Assembly (NCBI GenBank): GCA_033782935.1
Contig: JAWQEG010001306.1
Location: 2,046,001-2,110,000, forward strand
Reading direction: 5' to 3'
Source of the DNA: Petrolisthes cinctipes
Taxonomy: Eukaryota; Arthropoda; Malacostraca; Decapoda; Porcellanidae
Length of the DNA stretch: 64,000 nucleotides
Program-made: the position numbers and the translations under genes
The notes under the pieces: model-generated
The model's input: only the letters and a program-made list of their open reading frames with translations
Told to the model about the DNA's origin: nothing
Database searches by the model: none
Part shown: one piece after another, positions 46,581 to 59,424 of the stretch
How the letters are laid out: every line of letters begins with the position of its first letter
How positions within the stretch are numbered: the stretch's first letter is position 1

Positions 46581-49500
46581 GTGTTAGAGTATTTTCAAAA
46601 TACATGCTCAAAACATACTGAAAATCGATCTTTTAGGTGCACAAAAGTAGATATGTGCATGCATCTTCTGTACCCGTTTATATCTCAAATTCTGGCCCTA
46701 AACACCCGAAAATTCGACATTTTGGGGTCCCAGAAGCGATCTGTACATGCCTACTCCGTGTTAGAGTATTTTCAAAATTCAGGCCCAAAACATGCTGAAA
46801 ATCGATATTTTTGGTGCCCAAAGTCAATATGTGCATGTATCTTCTGTACCCGTTTATATCTCAAATTCAGGCTCAAAACACCCGAAAATTCAATATTTTG
46901 GGGTCCCAGAAGCAATCTGTACATGCCTACTCAGTGCTAGAATATTTTCAAAATATAGGCTAAAAACATGCTAAATATCGATCTTTTAGGTGCCAAAAAG
47001 TCAATATCTCAAATTCAGTCCCAAAACACCCGAAAATTCGATATTTAGGGGTCCAAGAAGCGATCTGTACATGCCTACTCCGTGTTAGAGTATTTTCAAA
47101 ATACATGCTCAAAACATACTGAAAATCGATCTTTTAGGTGCACAAAAGTCGATATGTGCATGCATCTTCAGTACCCGTTTATATCTCAAATTCAGGCTCA
47201 AAACACCCGAAAATTCAATATTTTGGGGTCCCAGAAGCAATCTGTACATGCCTACTCAGTGTTAGAGTATTTTCAAAATACAGGCCCAAAACATGCTGAA
47301 AATCGATATTTTAGATGCCCAAAGTCAATATGTGCATGTATCTTCTGTACCCGTTTATATCTCAAATTCAGGCTCAAAAGACCCGAAAATTCAATATTTT
47401 GGGGTCCCAGAAGCAATCTGTACTCAGTGCTAGAATATTTTCAAAATATAGGCTAAAAACATGCTAAAAATCGATCTTTTAGGTGCCAAAAAGTCGATAT
47501 CTCAAATTCAGTCCCAAAACACCCGAAAATTCGATATTTAGGGGTCCCAGAAGGTATCTGTACATGCCTACTCCGTGTTAGAGTATTTTCAAAATACATG
47601 CTCAAAACATACTGAAAATCGATCTTTTAGGTGCACAAAAGTCGATATGTGCATGCATCTTCAGTACCCGTTTATATCTCAAATTCAGGCTCAAAACACC
47701 CGAAAATTCAATATTTTGGGGTCCCAGAAGCAATCTGTACATGCCTACTCAGTGTTAGAGTATTTTCAAAATACAGGCCAAAAACATGCTGAAAATCGAT
47801 ATTTTAGATGCCCAAAGTCAATATGTGCATGTATCTTCTGTACCCGTTTATATCTCAAATTCAGGCTCAAAACACCCGAAAATTCAATATTTTGGGGTCC
47901 CAGAAGCAATCTGTACATGCCTACACAGTGCTAGAATATTTTCAAAATATAGGCTAAAAACATGCTAAAAATCGACATTTTAGGTGCCAAAAAATCGATA
48001 TCTCAAATTCAGTCCCAAAACACCCGAAAATTCTATATTTAGAGGTCCCAGAAGGTATCTGTACATGCCTACTCCGTGTTAGAGTATTTTCAAAATACAG
48101 GCCAAAAACATACTGAAAATCGATCTTTTAGGTGCCCAAAAGTCGATATGTGCATGCATCTTCTGTACCCGTTTATATCTCAAATTCTGGCCCTAAACAC
48201 CCGAAAATTCGATATTTTGGGGTCCCAGAAGCGATCTGTACATGCCTACTCCGTGTTAGAGTATTTTCAAAATTCAGGCCCAAAACATGCTGAAAATCGA
48301 TATTTTTGGTGCCCAAAGTCAATATGTGCATGTATCTTCTGTACCCGTTTATATATCAAATTCAGGCTCAAAACACCCGAAAATTCAATATTTTGGGGTC
48401 CCAGAAGCAATCTGTACATGCCTACTCAGTGCTAGAATATTTTCAAAATATAGGCTAAAAACATGCTAAAAATCGATCTTTTAGGTGCCAAAAGGCGATA
48501 TCTCAAATTCTGTCCCAAAACACCCGAAAATTCGATATTTAGGGGTCCCAGAAGCGATCTGTACATGCCTACTCCGTGTTAGAGTATTTTCAAAATTCAG
48601 GCCCAAAACATGCTGAAAATCGATATTTTTGGTGCCTAAATTCAATATGTGCATGTATCTTCTGTACCCGTTTATATCTCAAATTCAGGCTCAAAACACC
48701 CGAAAATTCAATATTTTGGGGTCCCAGAAGCAATCTGTACATGCCTACTCAGTGCTAGAATATTTTCAAAATATAGGCTAAAAACATGCTAAAAATCGAT
48801 CTTTTAGGTGCCAAAAAGTCGATATCTCAAATTCAGTCCCAAAACACCCGAAAATTCGATATTTAGGGGTCCCAGAAGCGATCTGTACATGCCTACTCCG
48901 TGATAGAGTATTTTCAAAATACATACTCAAAACATACTGAAAATCGATCTTTTAGGTGCACAAAAGTCGATATGTGCATGCATCTTCAGTACCCGTTTAT
49001 ATCTCAAATTCAGGCTCAAAACACCCGAAAATTCAATATTTTGGGGTCCCAGAAGCAATCTGTACATGCCTACTCAGTGTTAGAGTATTTTCAAAATACA
49101 GGCCCAAAACATGCTGAAAATCGATATTTTAGATGCCCAAAGTCAATATGTGCATGTATCTTCTGTACCCGTTTATATCTCAAATTCAGGCTCAAAACAC
49201 CCGAAAATTCAATATTTTGGAGACCCAGAAGCAATCTGTACATGCCTACACAGTGCTAGAATATTTTCAAAATATAGGCTAAAAACATGCTAAAAATCGA
49301 CATTTTAGGTGCCAAAAAATCGATATCTCAAATTCAGTCCCAAAACACCCGAAAATTCGATATTTAGAGGTCCCAGAAGGTATCTGTACATGCCTACTCC
49401 GTGTTAGAGTATTTTCAAAATACAGGCCAAAAACATACTGAAAATCGATCTTTTAGGTGCCCAAAAGTTGATATGTGCATGTATCTTCTGTACCCGTTTA

Positions 49501-52500
49501 TATCTCAAATTCTGGCCCTAAACACCCGAAAATTCGATATTTTGGGGTCCCAGAAGCGATCTGTACATGCCTACTCCGTGTTAGAGTATTTTCAAAATTC
49601 AGGCCCAAAACATGCTGAAAATCGATATTTTTGGTGCCCAAAGTCAATATGTGCATGTATCTTCTGTACCCGTTTATATCTCAAATTCAGACTCAAAACA
49701 CCCGAAAATTCAATATTTTGGGGTCCCAGAAGCAATCTGTACATGCCTACTCAGTGCTAGAATATTTTCAAAATATAGGCTAAAAACATGCTAAAAATCG
49801 ATCTTTTAGGTGCCAAAAAGTCGATATCTCAAATTCAGTCCCAAAACACCCGAAAATTCGATATTTAGGGGTCCCAGAAGCGATCTGTACATGCCTACTC
49901 CGTGATAGAGTATTTTCAAAATACATACTCAAAACATACTGAAAATCGATCTTTTAGGTGCACAAAAGTCGATATGTGCATGCATCTTCAGTACCCGTTT
50001 ATATCTCAAATTCAGGCTCAAAACACCCGAAAATTCAATATTTTGGGGTCCCAGAAGCAATCTGTACATGCCTACTCAGTGTTAGAGTATTTTCAAAATA
50101 CAGGCCCAAAACATGCTGAAAATCGATATTTTAGATGCACAAAGTCAATATGTGCATGTATCTTCTGTACCCGTTTATATCTCAAATTCAGGCTCAAAAC
50201 ACCCGAAAATTCAATATTTTGGGGTCCAAGAAGCAATCTGTACATGCCTACACAGTGCTAGAATATTTTCAAAATATAGGCTAAAAACATGCTAAAAATC
50301 GACATTTTAGGTGCCAAAAAATCGATATCTCAAATTCAGTCCCAAAACACCCGAAAATTCGATATTTAGAGGTCCCAGAAGGTATCTGTACATGCCTACT
50401 CCGTATTAGAGTATTTTCAAAATACAGGCCAAAAACATACTGAAAATTGATCTTTTATGTGCCCAAAAGTCGATATGTGCATGTATCTTCTGTACCCGTT
50501 TATATCTCAAATTCTGGCCCTAAACACCCGAAAATTCGATATTTTGGGGTCCCAGAAGCAATATGTACATGCCTACTCCGTGTTAGAGTATTTTCAAAAT
50601 TAAGGCCCAAAACATGCTGAAAATCGATATTTTTGGTGCCCAAAGTCGATATGTGCATGTATCTTCTGTACCCGTTTATATCTCAAATTCAGGCTCAAAA
50701 CACCCGAAAATTCAATATTTTGGGGTCCCAGAAGCAATCTGTACATGCCTACTCAGTGCTAGAATATTTTCAAAATATAGGCTAAAAACATGCTAAAAAT
50801 CGATCTTTTAGGTGCCAAAAAGTCGATATCTCAAATTCAGTCCCAAAACACCCGAAAATTCGATATTTAGGGGTCCCAGAAGCGATCTGTACATGCCTAC
50901 TCCGTGATAGAGTATTTTCAAAATACATACTCAAAACATACTGAAAATCGATCTTTTAGGTGCACAAAAGTCGATATGTGCATGCATCTTCAGTACCCGT
51001 TTATATCTCAAATTCAGGCTCAAAACACCCGAAAATTCAATATTTTGGGGTCCCAGAAGCAATCTGTACATGCCTACTCAATGTTAGAGTATTTTCAAAA
51101 TACAGGCCCAAAACATGCTGAAAATCGATATTTTTTGATGCCCAAAGTCAATATGTGCATGTATCTTCTGTACCCGTTTATATCTCAAATTCAGGCTCAA
51201 AACACCCGAAAATTCAATATTTTGGGGTCCCAGAAGCAATCTGTACATGCCTACACAGTGCTAGAATATTTTCAAAATATAGGCTAAAAACATGCTAAAA
51301 ATCGACATTTTAGGTGCCAAAAAATCGATATCTCAAATTCAGTCCCAAAACACCCGAAAATTCGATATTTAGAGGTCCCAGAAGGTATCTGTACATGCCT
51401 ACTCCGTGTTAGAGTATTTTCAAAATACAGGCCAAAAACATACTGAAAATCGATCTTTTAGGTGCCCAAAAGTCGATATGTGCATGCATCTTCTGTACCC
51501 GTTTATATCTCAAATTCTGGCCCTAAACACCCGAAAATTCGATATTTTGGGGTCCCAGAAGCGATCTGTACATGCCTACTCCGTGTTAGAGTATTTTGAA
51601 AATTCAGGCCCAAAACATGCTGAAAATCGATGTTTTTTGTGCCCAAAGTCAATATGTGCATGTATCTTCTGTACCCGTTTATATCTCAAATTCAGGCTCA
51701 AAACACCAGAAAATTCAATATTTTGGGGTTTCAGAAGCAATCTGTACATGCCTACTCAGTGCTAGAATATTTTCAAAATATAGGCTAAAAACATGATAAA
51801 AATCGATCTTTTAGGTGCCAAAAAGTCGATATCTCAAATTCAGTCCCAAAACACCCGAAAATTCGATATTTAGGGGTCCCAGAAGCGATCTGTACATGCC
51901 TACTCCGTGTTAGAGTATTTTCAAAATACATGCTCAAAACATACTAAAAATCGATCTTTTAGGTGCACAAAAGTCGATATGTGCATGCATCTTCAGTACC
52001 CGTTTATATCTCAAATTCAGGCTCAAAACACCCGAAAATTCAATATTTTGGGGTCCCAGAAGCAATCTGTACATGCCTACTCAGTGTTAGAGTATTTTCA
52101 AAATACAGGCCCAAAACATGCTGAAAATCGATATTTTAGATGCCCAAAGTCAATATGTGCATGTATCTTCTGTACCCGTTTATATCTCAAATTCAGGCTC
52201 AAAACACCCGAAAATTCAATATTTTGGGGTCCCAGAAGCAATCTGTACATGCCTACACAGTGCTAGAATATTTTCAAAATATAGGCTAAAAACATGCTAA
52301 AAATCGACATTTTAGGTGCCAAAAAATCGATATATCAAATTCAGTCCGAAAACACCCGAAAATTCGATATTTAGAGGTCCCAGAAGGTATCTGTACATGC
52401 CTACTCCGTGTTAGAGTATTTTCAAAATACAGGCCAAAAACATACTGAAAATCGATCTTTTAGGTGCCCAAAAGTCGATATGTGCATTCATCTTCTGTAC

Positions 52501-52584
52501 CCGTTTATATCTCAAATTCTGGCCCTAAACTCCCGAAAATTAGATATTTTGGGGTCCCAGAAGCGATCTGTACATGCCTACTCC
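46581..52584 (+). repeat. About 8.7-kb tandem duplication, copy 2 (shortened)
   Basis: Units start at 46581, 47082, 47575, 48076, 48576 (extra B1-C1), 48900, 49401, 49902, 50403, 50904, 51406, 51907 and 52408. It has an extra B-C pair and lacks one HOR unit compared with copy 1. Differences seen from copy 1 include GCCAAAAAATCG for GCCAACAAATCG at 41311-41322, ATACATACTC for ATCCATACTC at 41931-41940, and CCGTATTAG before 50410. Confidence 0.87.
48576..48899 (+). repeat. Extra B1-C1 pair without an A monomer
   Basis: After the C1 at 48428-48575 (one base short, CCAAAAGGCGATATC) a B1 begins directly at 48576, with GGTGCCTAAATTCAATATG, then C1 at 48752. Copy 1 lacks this pair at the equivalent place (39897/39898), which explains the +323-bp shift. 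Confidence 0.9.
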
Positions 52585-52908
52585 GTGTTAGAATATTTTC
52601 AAAATTCAGGCCCAAAACATGCTGAAAATCGATATTTTTGGTGCCCAAAGTCAATATGTGCATGTATCTTCTGTACCCGTTTATATCTCAAATTCAGGCT
52701 CAAAACACCCGAAAATTCAATATTTTGGGGTTTCAGAAGCAATCTGTACATGCCTACTCAGTGCTAGAATATTTTCAAAATATAGGCTAAAAACATGCAA
52801 AAAATCGATCTTTTAGGTGCCAAAAAGTCGATATCTCAAATTCAGTCCCAAAACACCCGAAAATTCGATATTTAGGGGTCCCAGAAGCGATCTGTACATG
52901 CCTACTCC

Positions 52909-55405
52909 GTGTTAGAGTATTTTCAAAATACATGCTCAAAACATACTAAAAATCGATCTTTTAGGTGCACAAAAGTCGATATGTGCATGCATCTTCAGTA
53001 CCCGTTTATATCTCAAATTCAGGCTCAAAACACCCGAAAATTCAATATTTTGGGGTCCCAGAAGCAATCTGTACATGCCTACTCAGTGTTAGAGTATTTT
53101 CAAAATACAGGCCCAAAACATGCTGAAAATCGATATTTTAGATGCACAAAGTCAATATGTGCATGTATCTTCTGTACCCGTTTATATCTCAAATTCAGGC
53201 TCAAAACACCCGAAAATTCAATATTTTGGGGTCCCAGAAGCAATCTGTACATGCCTACACAGTGCTAGAATATTTTCAAAATATAGGCTAAAAACATTCT
53301 AAAAATCGACATTTTAGGTGCCAAAAAATCGATATATCAAACTTAGTCCCAAAACACCCGAAAATTCGATATTTTGAGGTCCCAGAAGGTATCTGTACAT
53401 GCCTACTCCGTGTTAGAGTATTTTCAAAATACAGGCCAAAAACATACTGAAAATCGATCTTTTAGGTGCCCAAAACTCGATATGTGCATGCATCTTCTGT
53501 ACCCGTTTATATCTCAAATTCTGGCCCTAAACTCCCGAAAATTCGATATTTTGGGGTCCCATAAGCGATCTGTACATGCCTACTCCGTGTTAGAGTATTT
53601 TCAAAATTCAGGCCCAAAACATGCTGAAAATCGATATATTTGGTGCCCAAAGTCAATATGTGCATGTATCTTCTGTACCCGTTTATATCTCAAATTCAGG
53701 CTCAAAACACCCGAAAATTCAATATTTTGGGGTCCCAGAAGCAATCTGTACATGCCTACTCAGTGCTAGAATATTTTCAAAATATAGGCTAAAAACATGC
53801 TAAAAATCGATCTTTTAGGTGCCAAAAAGTCGATATCTCAAATTCAGTCCCAAAACACCCGAAAATTCGATATTTAGGGGTCCCAGAAGCGATCTGTACA
53901 TGCCTACTCCGTGTTAGAGTATTTTCAAAATACATGCTCAAAACATACTGAAAATCGATCTTTTAGGTGCACAAAAGTCGATATGTGCATGCATCTTCAG
54001 TACCCGTTTATATCTCAAATTCAGGCTCAAAACACCCGAAAATTCAATATTTTGGGGTCCCAGAAGCAATCTGTACATGCCTATACTCAGTGTTAGAGTA
54101 TTTTCAAAATACAGGCCCAAAACATGCTGAAAATCGATATTTTAGATGCCCAAAGTCAATATGTGCATGTATCTTCTGTACCCGTTTATATCTCAAATTC
54201 AGGCTCAAAACACCCGAAAATTCAATATTTTGGGGTCCCAGAAGCAATCTGTACATGCCTACACAGTGCTAGAATATTTTCAAAATATAGGCTAAAAACA
54301 TGCTAAAAATCGACATTTTAGGTGCCAAAAAATCGATATCTCAAATTCAGTCCCAAAACACCCGAAAATTCGATATTTAGAGGTCCCAGAAGGTATCTGT
54401 ACATGCCTACTCCGTGTTAGAGTATTTTCAAAATACAGGCCAAAAACATACTGAAAATCGATCTTTTAGGTGCACAAAAGTCGATATGTGCATGCATCTT
54501 CTGTACCCGTTTATATCTCAAATTCTGGCCCTAAACACCCGAAAGTTCGATATTTTGGGGTCCCAGAAGCAATCTATACATCCCTACTCCGTGTTAGAGT
54601 ATTTTCAAAATTCAGGCCCAAAACATGCTGAAAATCGATATTTTTGGTGCCCAAAGTCAATATGTGCATATATCTTCTGTACCCGTTTATATCTCAAATT
54701 CAGGCTCAAAACACCCGAAAATTGAATATTTTGGGATCCCAGAAGCAATCTGTACATGCCTACTCAGTGCTAGAATATTTTCAAAATATAGGCTAAAAAC
54801 ATGCTAAAAATCGATCTTTTAGGTGCCAAAAAGTCGATATCTCAAATTCAGTCCCAAAACACCCGAAAATTCGATATGTAGGGGTCCCAGAAGCGATCTG
54901 TACATGCCTACTCCGTGTTAGAGTATTTTCAAAATACATGCTCAAAACATACTGAAAATCGATCTTTTAGGTGAACAAAAGTCGATATGTGCATGCATCT
55001 TCAGTACCCGTTTATATCTCAAATTCAGGCTCAAAACACCCGAAAATTCAATATTTTGGGGTCCCAGAAGCAATCTGTACAGTGTTAGAGTATTTTCAAA
55101 ATACAGGCCCAGAACATGCTGAAAATCGATATTTTAGATGCCCAAAGTCAATATGTGCATGTATCTTCTGTACCCGTTTATATATCAAATTCAGGCTCAA
55201 AACACCCGAAAATTCAATATTTTGGGGTCCCAGAAGCAATCTGTACATGCCTACACAGTGCTAGAATATTTTCAAAATATAGGCTAAAAACATGCTAAAA
55301 ATCGACATTTTAGGTGCCAAAAAATCGATATCTCAAATTCAGTCCCAAAACACACGAAAATTCGATATTTAGAGGTTCCAGAAGGTATCTGTACATGCCT
55401 ACTCC
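52909..55405 (+). repeat. 2,497-bp block, copy 1
   Basis: Trimers start at 52909, 53410, 53911 (503 bp, with CCTATACTCAGTG, +2 bp), 54414 and 54915 (491 bp, A2 ending CTGTACAGTG). Private marks: AAACATTCTAAAAATCG, CAAACTTAGTCCC, GATATATTTGGTG, CGAAAGTTCG, CTATACATCCCTAC, GCATATATC, TTTTGGGATCCC and GATATGTAGGGG. All recur in 55583-57931. Confidence 0.9.
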
Positions 55406-55582
55406 TTGTTAGAGTATTTTCAAAATACAGGCCAAAAACATACTGAAATTCGATCTTTTAGGTGCCCAAAAGTCGATATGTGCATGCATCTTCTGTACCC
55501 GTTTATATCTCAAATTCTGGCCCTAAACACCCGAAAATTCGATATTTAGGGGTCCCAGAAGCGATCTGTACATGCCTACTCC
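55406..55582 (+). repeat. Chimeric monomer: A1 head, C1 tail
   Basis: It opens TTGTTAGAG with ACAGGCCAAAAACATACTG and TTCTGGCCCTAAACACC like A1. It then ends GATATTTAGGGGTCCC like C1, without losing the 29 bp, and is 177 bp long. It sits between the two 2.5-kb copies and may be their exchange joint. Confidence 0.85.
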
Positions 55583-57931
55583 GTGTTAAAGTATTTTCAA
55601 AATACATGCTCAAAACATACTAAAAATCGATCTTTTAGGTGCACAAAAGTCGATATGTGCATGCATCTTCAGTACCCGTTTATATCTCAAATTCAGGCTC
55701 AAAACACCCGAAAATTCAATATTTTGGGGTCCCAGAAGCAATCTGTACATGCCTACTCAGTGTTAGAGTATTTTCAAAATACAGGCCCAAAACATGCTGA
55801 AAATCGATATTTTAGATGCACAAAGTCAATATGTGCATGTATCTTCTGTACCCGTTTATATCTCAAATTCAGGCTCAAAACACCCGAAAATTCAATATTT
55901 TGGGGTCCCAGAAGCAATCTGTACATGCCTACACAGTGCTAGAATATTTTCAAAATATAGGCTAAAAACATTCTAAAAATCGACATTTTAGGTGCCAAAA
56001 AATCGATATATCAAACTTAGTCCCAAAACACCCGAAAATTCGATATTTTGAGGTCCCAGAAGGTATCTGTACATGCCTACTCCGTGTTAGAGTATTTTCA
56101 AAATACAGGCCAAAAACATACTGAAAATCGATCTTTTAGGTGCCCAAAAGTCGATATGTGCATGCATCTTCTGTACCCGTTTATATCTCAAATTCTGGCC
56201 GTAAACTCCCGAAAATTCGATATTTTGGGGTCCCATAAGCGATCTGTACATGCCTACTCCGTGTTAGAGTATTTTCAAAATTCAGGCCCAAAACATGCTG
56301 AAAATCGATATATTTGGTGCCCAAAGTCAATATGTGCATGTATCTTCTGTACCCGTTTATATCTCAAATTCAGGCTCAAAACACCCGAAAATTCAATATT
56401 TTGGGGTCCCAGAAGCAATCTGTACATGCCTACTCCGTGTTAGAGTATTTTCAAAATACATGCTCAAAACATACTGAAAATCGATCTTTTAGGTGCACAA
56501 AAGTCGATATGTGCATGCATCTTCAGTACCCGTTTATATCTCAAATTCAGGCTCAAAACACCCGAAAATTCAATATTTTGGGGTCCCAGAAGCAATCTGT
56601 ACATGCCTATACTCAGTGTTAGAGTATTTTCAAAATACAGGCCCAAAACATGCTGAAAATCGATATTTTAGATGCCCAAAGTCAATATGTGCATGTATCT
56701 TCTGTACCCGTTTATATCTCAAATTCATGCTCAAAACACCCGAAAATTCAATATTTTGGGGTCCCAGAAGCAATCTGTACATGCCTACACAGTGCTAGAA
56801 TATTTTCAAAATATAGGCTAAAAACATGCTAAAAATCGACATTTTAGGTGCCAACAAATCGATATCTCAAATTCAGTCCCAAAACACCCGAAAATTCGAT
56901 ATTTAGAGGTCCCAGAAGGTATCTGTACATGCCTACTCCGTGTTAGAGTATTTTCAAAATACAGGCCAAAAACATACTGAAAATCGATCTTTTATGTGCA
57001 CAAAAGTCGATATGTGCATGCATCTTCTGTACCCGTTTATATCTCAAATTCTGGCCCTAAACACCCGAAAGTTCGATATTTTGGGGTCCCAGAAGCAATC
57101 TATACATCCCTACTCCGTGTTAGAGTATTTTCAAAATTCAGGCCCAAAACATGCTGAAAATCGATATTTTTGGTGCCCAAAGTCAATATGTGCATATATC
57201 TTCTGTACCCGTTTATATCTCAAATTCAGGCTCAAAACACCCGAAAATTGAATATTTTGGGATCCCAGTAGCAATCTGTACATGCCTACTCAGTGCTAGA
57301 ATATTTTCAAAATATAGGCTAAAAACATGCTAAAAATCGATCTTTTAGGTGCCAAAAAGTCGATATCTCAAATTCAGTCCCAAAACACCCGAAAATTCGA
57401 TATGTAGGGGTCCCAGAAGCGATCTGTACATGCCTACTCCGTGTTAGAGTATTTTCAAAATACATGCTCAAAACATACTGAAAATCGATCTTTTAGGTGC
57501 ACAAAAGTCGATATGTGCATGCATCTTCAGTACCCGTTTATATCTCAAATTCAGGCTCAAAACACCCGAAAATTCAATATTTTGGGGTCCCAGAAGCAAT
57601 CTGTACAGTGTTAGAGTATTTTCAAAATACAGGCCCAGAACATGCTGAAAATCGATATTTTAGATGCCCAAAGTCAATATGTGCATGTATCTTCTGTACC
57701 CGTTTATATATCAAATTCAGGCTCAAAACACCCGAAAATTCAATATTTTGGGGTCCCAGAAGCAATCTGTACATGCCTACACAGTGCTAGAATATTTTCA
57801 AAATATAGGCTAAAAACATGCTAAAAATCGACATTTTAGGTGCCAAAAAATCGATATCTCAAATTCAGTCCCAAAACACACGAAAATTCGATATTTAGAG
57901 GTTCCAGAAGGTATCTGTACATGCCTACTCC
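55583..57931 (+). repeat. 2,349-bp block, copy 2 (one C1 lost)
   Basis: Units start at 55583, 56084, 56437, 56940 and 57441. The offset from copy 1 is 2,674 bp up to the B1 at 56261 and 2,526 bp from 56437. The 148-bp difference is exactly one C monomer: this B1 ends ACTCC and is followed at once by A2. Confidence 0.91.
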
Positions 57932-59424
57932 TTGTTAGAGTATTTTCAAAATACAGGCCAAAAACATACTGAAAATCGATCTTTTAGGTGCCCAAAAGTC
58001 GATATGTGCATGCATCTTCTGTACCCGTTTATATCTCAAATTCTGGCCCTAAACACCCGAAAATTCGATATTCTGGGGTCCCAGAAGCGATCTGTACATG
58101 CCTACTCCGTGTTAGAGTATTTTCAAAATTCAGGCCCAAAACATGCTGAAAATCGATATTTTAGATGCCCAAAGTCAATATGTGCATGTATCTTCTGTAC
58201 CCGTTTATATCTCAAATTCAGGCTCAAAACACCCGAAAATTCAATATTTTGGGGTCCCAGAAGCAATCTGTACATGCCTACTCAGTGCTAGAATATTTTC
58301 AAAAGATAGGCTAAAAACATGCTAAAAATCGATCTTTTAGGTGCCAAAAAGTCGATATCTCAAATTCAGTCCCAAAACACCCGAAAATTCGATATTTAGG
58401 GGTCCCAGAAGCGATCTGTACATGCCTACTCCGTGTTAGAGTATTTTCAAAATACATGCTCAAAACATACTGAAAATCGATCTTTTAGGTGCACAAAAGT
58501 CGATATGTGCATGCATCTTCAGTACCCGTTTATATCTCAAATTCAGGCTCAAAACACCCGAAAATTCAATATTTTGGGGTCCCAGAAGCAATCTGTACAT
58601 GCCTACTCAGTGTTAGAGTATTTTCAAAATACAGGCCCAAAACATGCTGAAAATCGATATTTTAGATGCACAAAGTCAATATGTGCATGTATCTTCTGTA
58701 CCCGTTTATATCTCAAATTCAGGCTCAAAACACCCGAAAATTCAATATTTTGGGGTCCCAGAAGCAATCTGTACATGCCTACACAGTGCTAGAATATTTT
58801 CAAAATATAGGCGAAAAACATGCTAAAAATCGATATTATAGGTGCCAAAAAATCGATATCTCAAATTCAGTCCCATAACACCCGAAAATTCGATATTTAG
58901 AGGTCCCAGAAGGTATCTGTACATGCCTACTCCGTGTTAGAGTATTTTCAAAATACAGGCCAAAAACATACTGATAATCGATCTTTTAGGTGCCCAAAAG
59001 TCGATATATGCATTCATCTTCTGTACCCGTTTATATCTCAAATTCTGGCCCTAAACACCCGAAAATTCGATATTTTGGGGTCCCAGAAGCGATCTGTACA
59101 TGCCTACTCCGTGTTAGAGTATTTTCAAAATTCAGGCCCAAAACATGCTAAAAATCGATATTTTTGGTGCCCAAAGTCAATATGTGCATGTATCTTCTGT
59201 ACCCGTTTATATCTCAAATTCAGGCTCAAAACACCCGAAAATTCAATATTTTGGGGTCCCGGAAGCAATCTGTACAGTGCTAGAATATTTTCAAAATATA
59301 GGCTAAAAACATGCTAAAAATCGACATTTTAGGTGCCAAAAAATCGATATCTCAAATTCAGTCCCAAAACACACGAAAATTCGATATTTAGAGGTTCCAG
59401 AAGGTATCTGTACATGCCTACTCC
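57932..59424 (+). repeat. 1,493-bp tandem block, copy 1
   Basis: A1-B1/B2-C1 (57932), A2-B2-C2 (58433) and A1-B1(-10)-C (58934). Marks shared with copy 2: TATAGGCGAAAAACATGC, GATATTATAGGTGCC, CCCATAACACCC, ACTGATAATCGATC, ATATGCATTCATC and GGTCCCGGAAGC. The opening TTGTTAGAG and the preceding CACACGAAAATTC and AGAGGTTCC also precede 55406 and 59425. Confidence 0.9.

Noticed and set aside
30246..52584. Kilobase duplications as transposons or viral insertions
   Set aside because: Their ends fall at monomer boundaries, with no terminal repeats, target-site duplications or coding content. Unequal exchange explains them.
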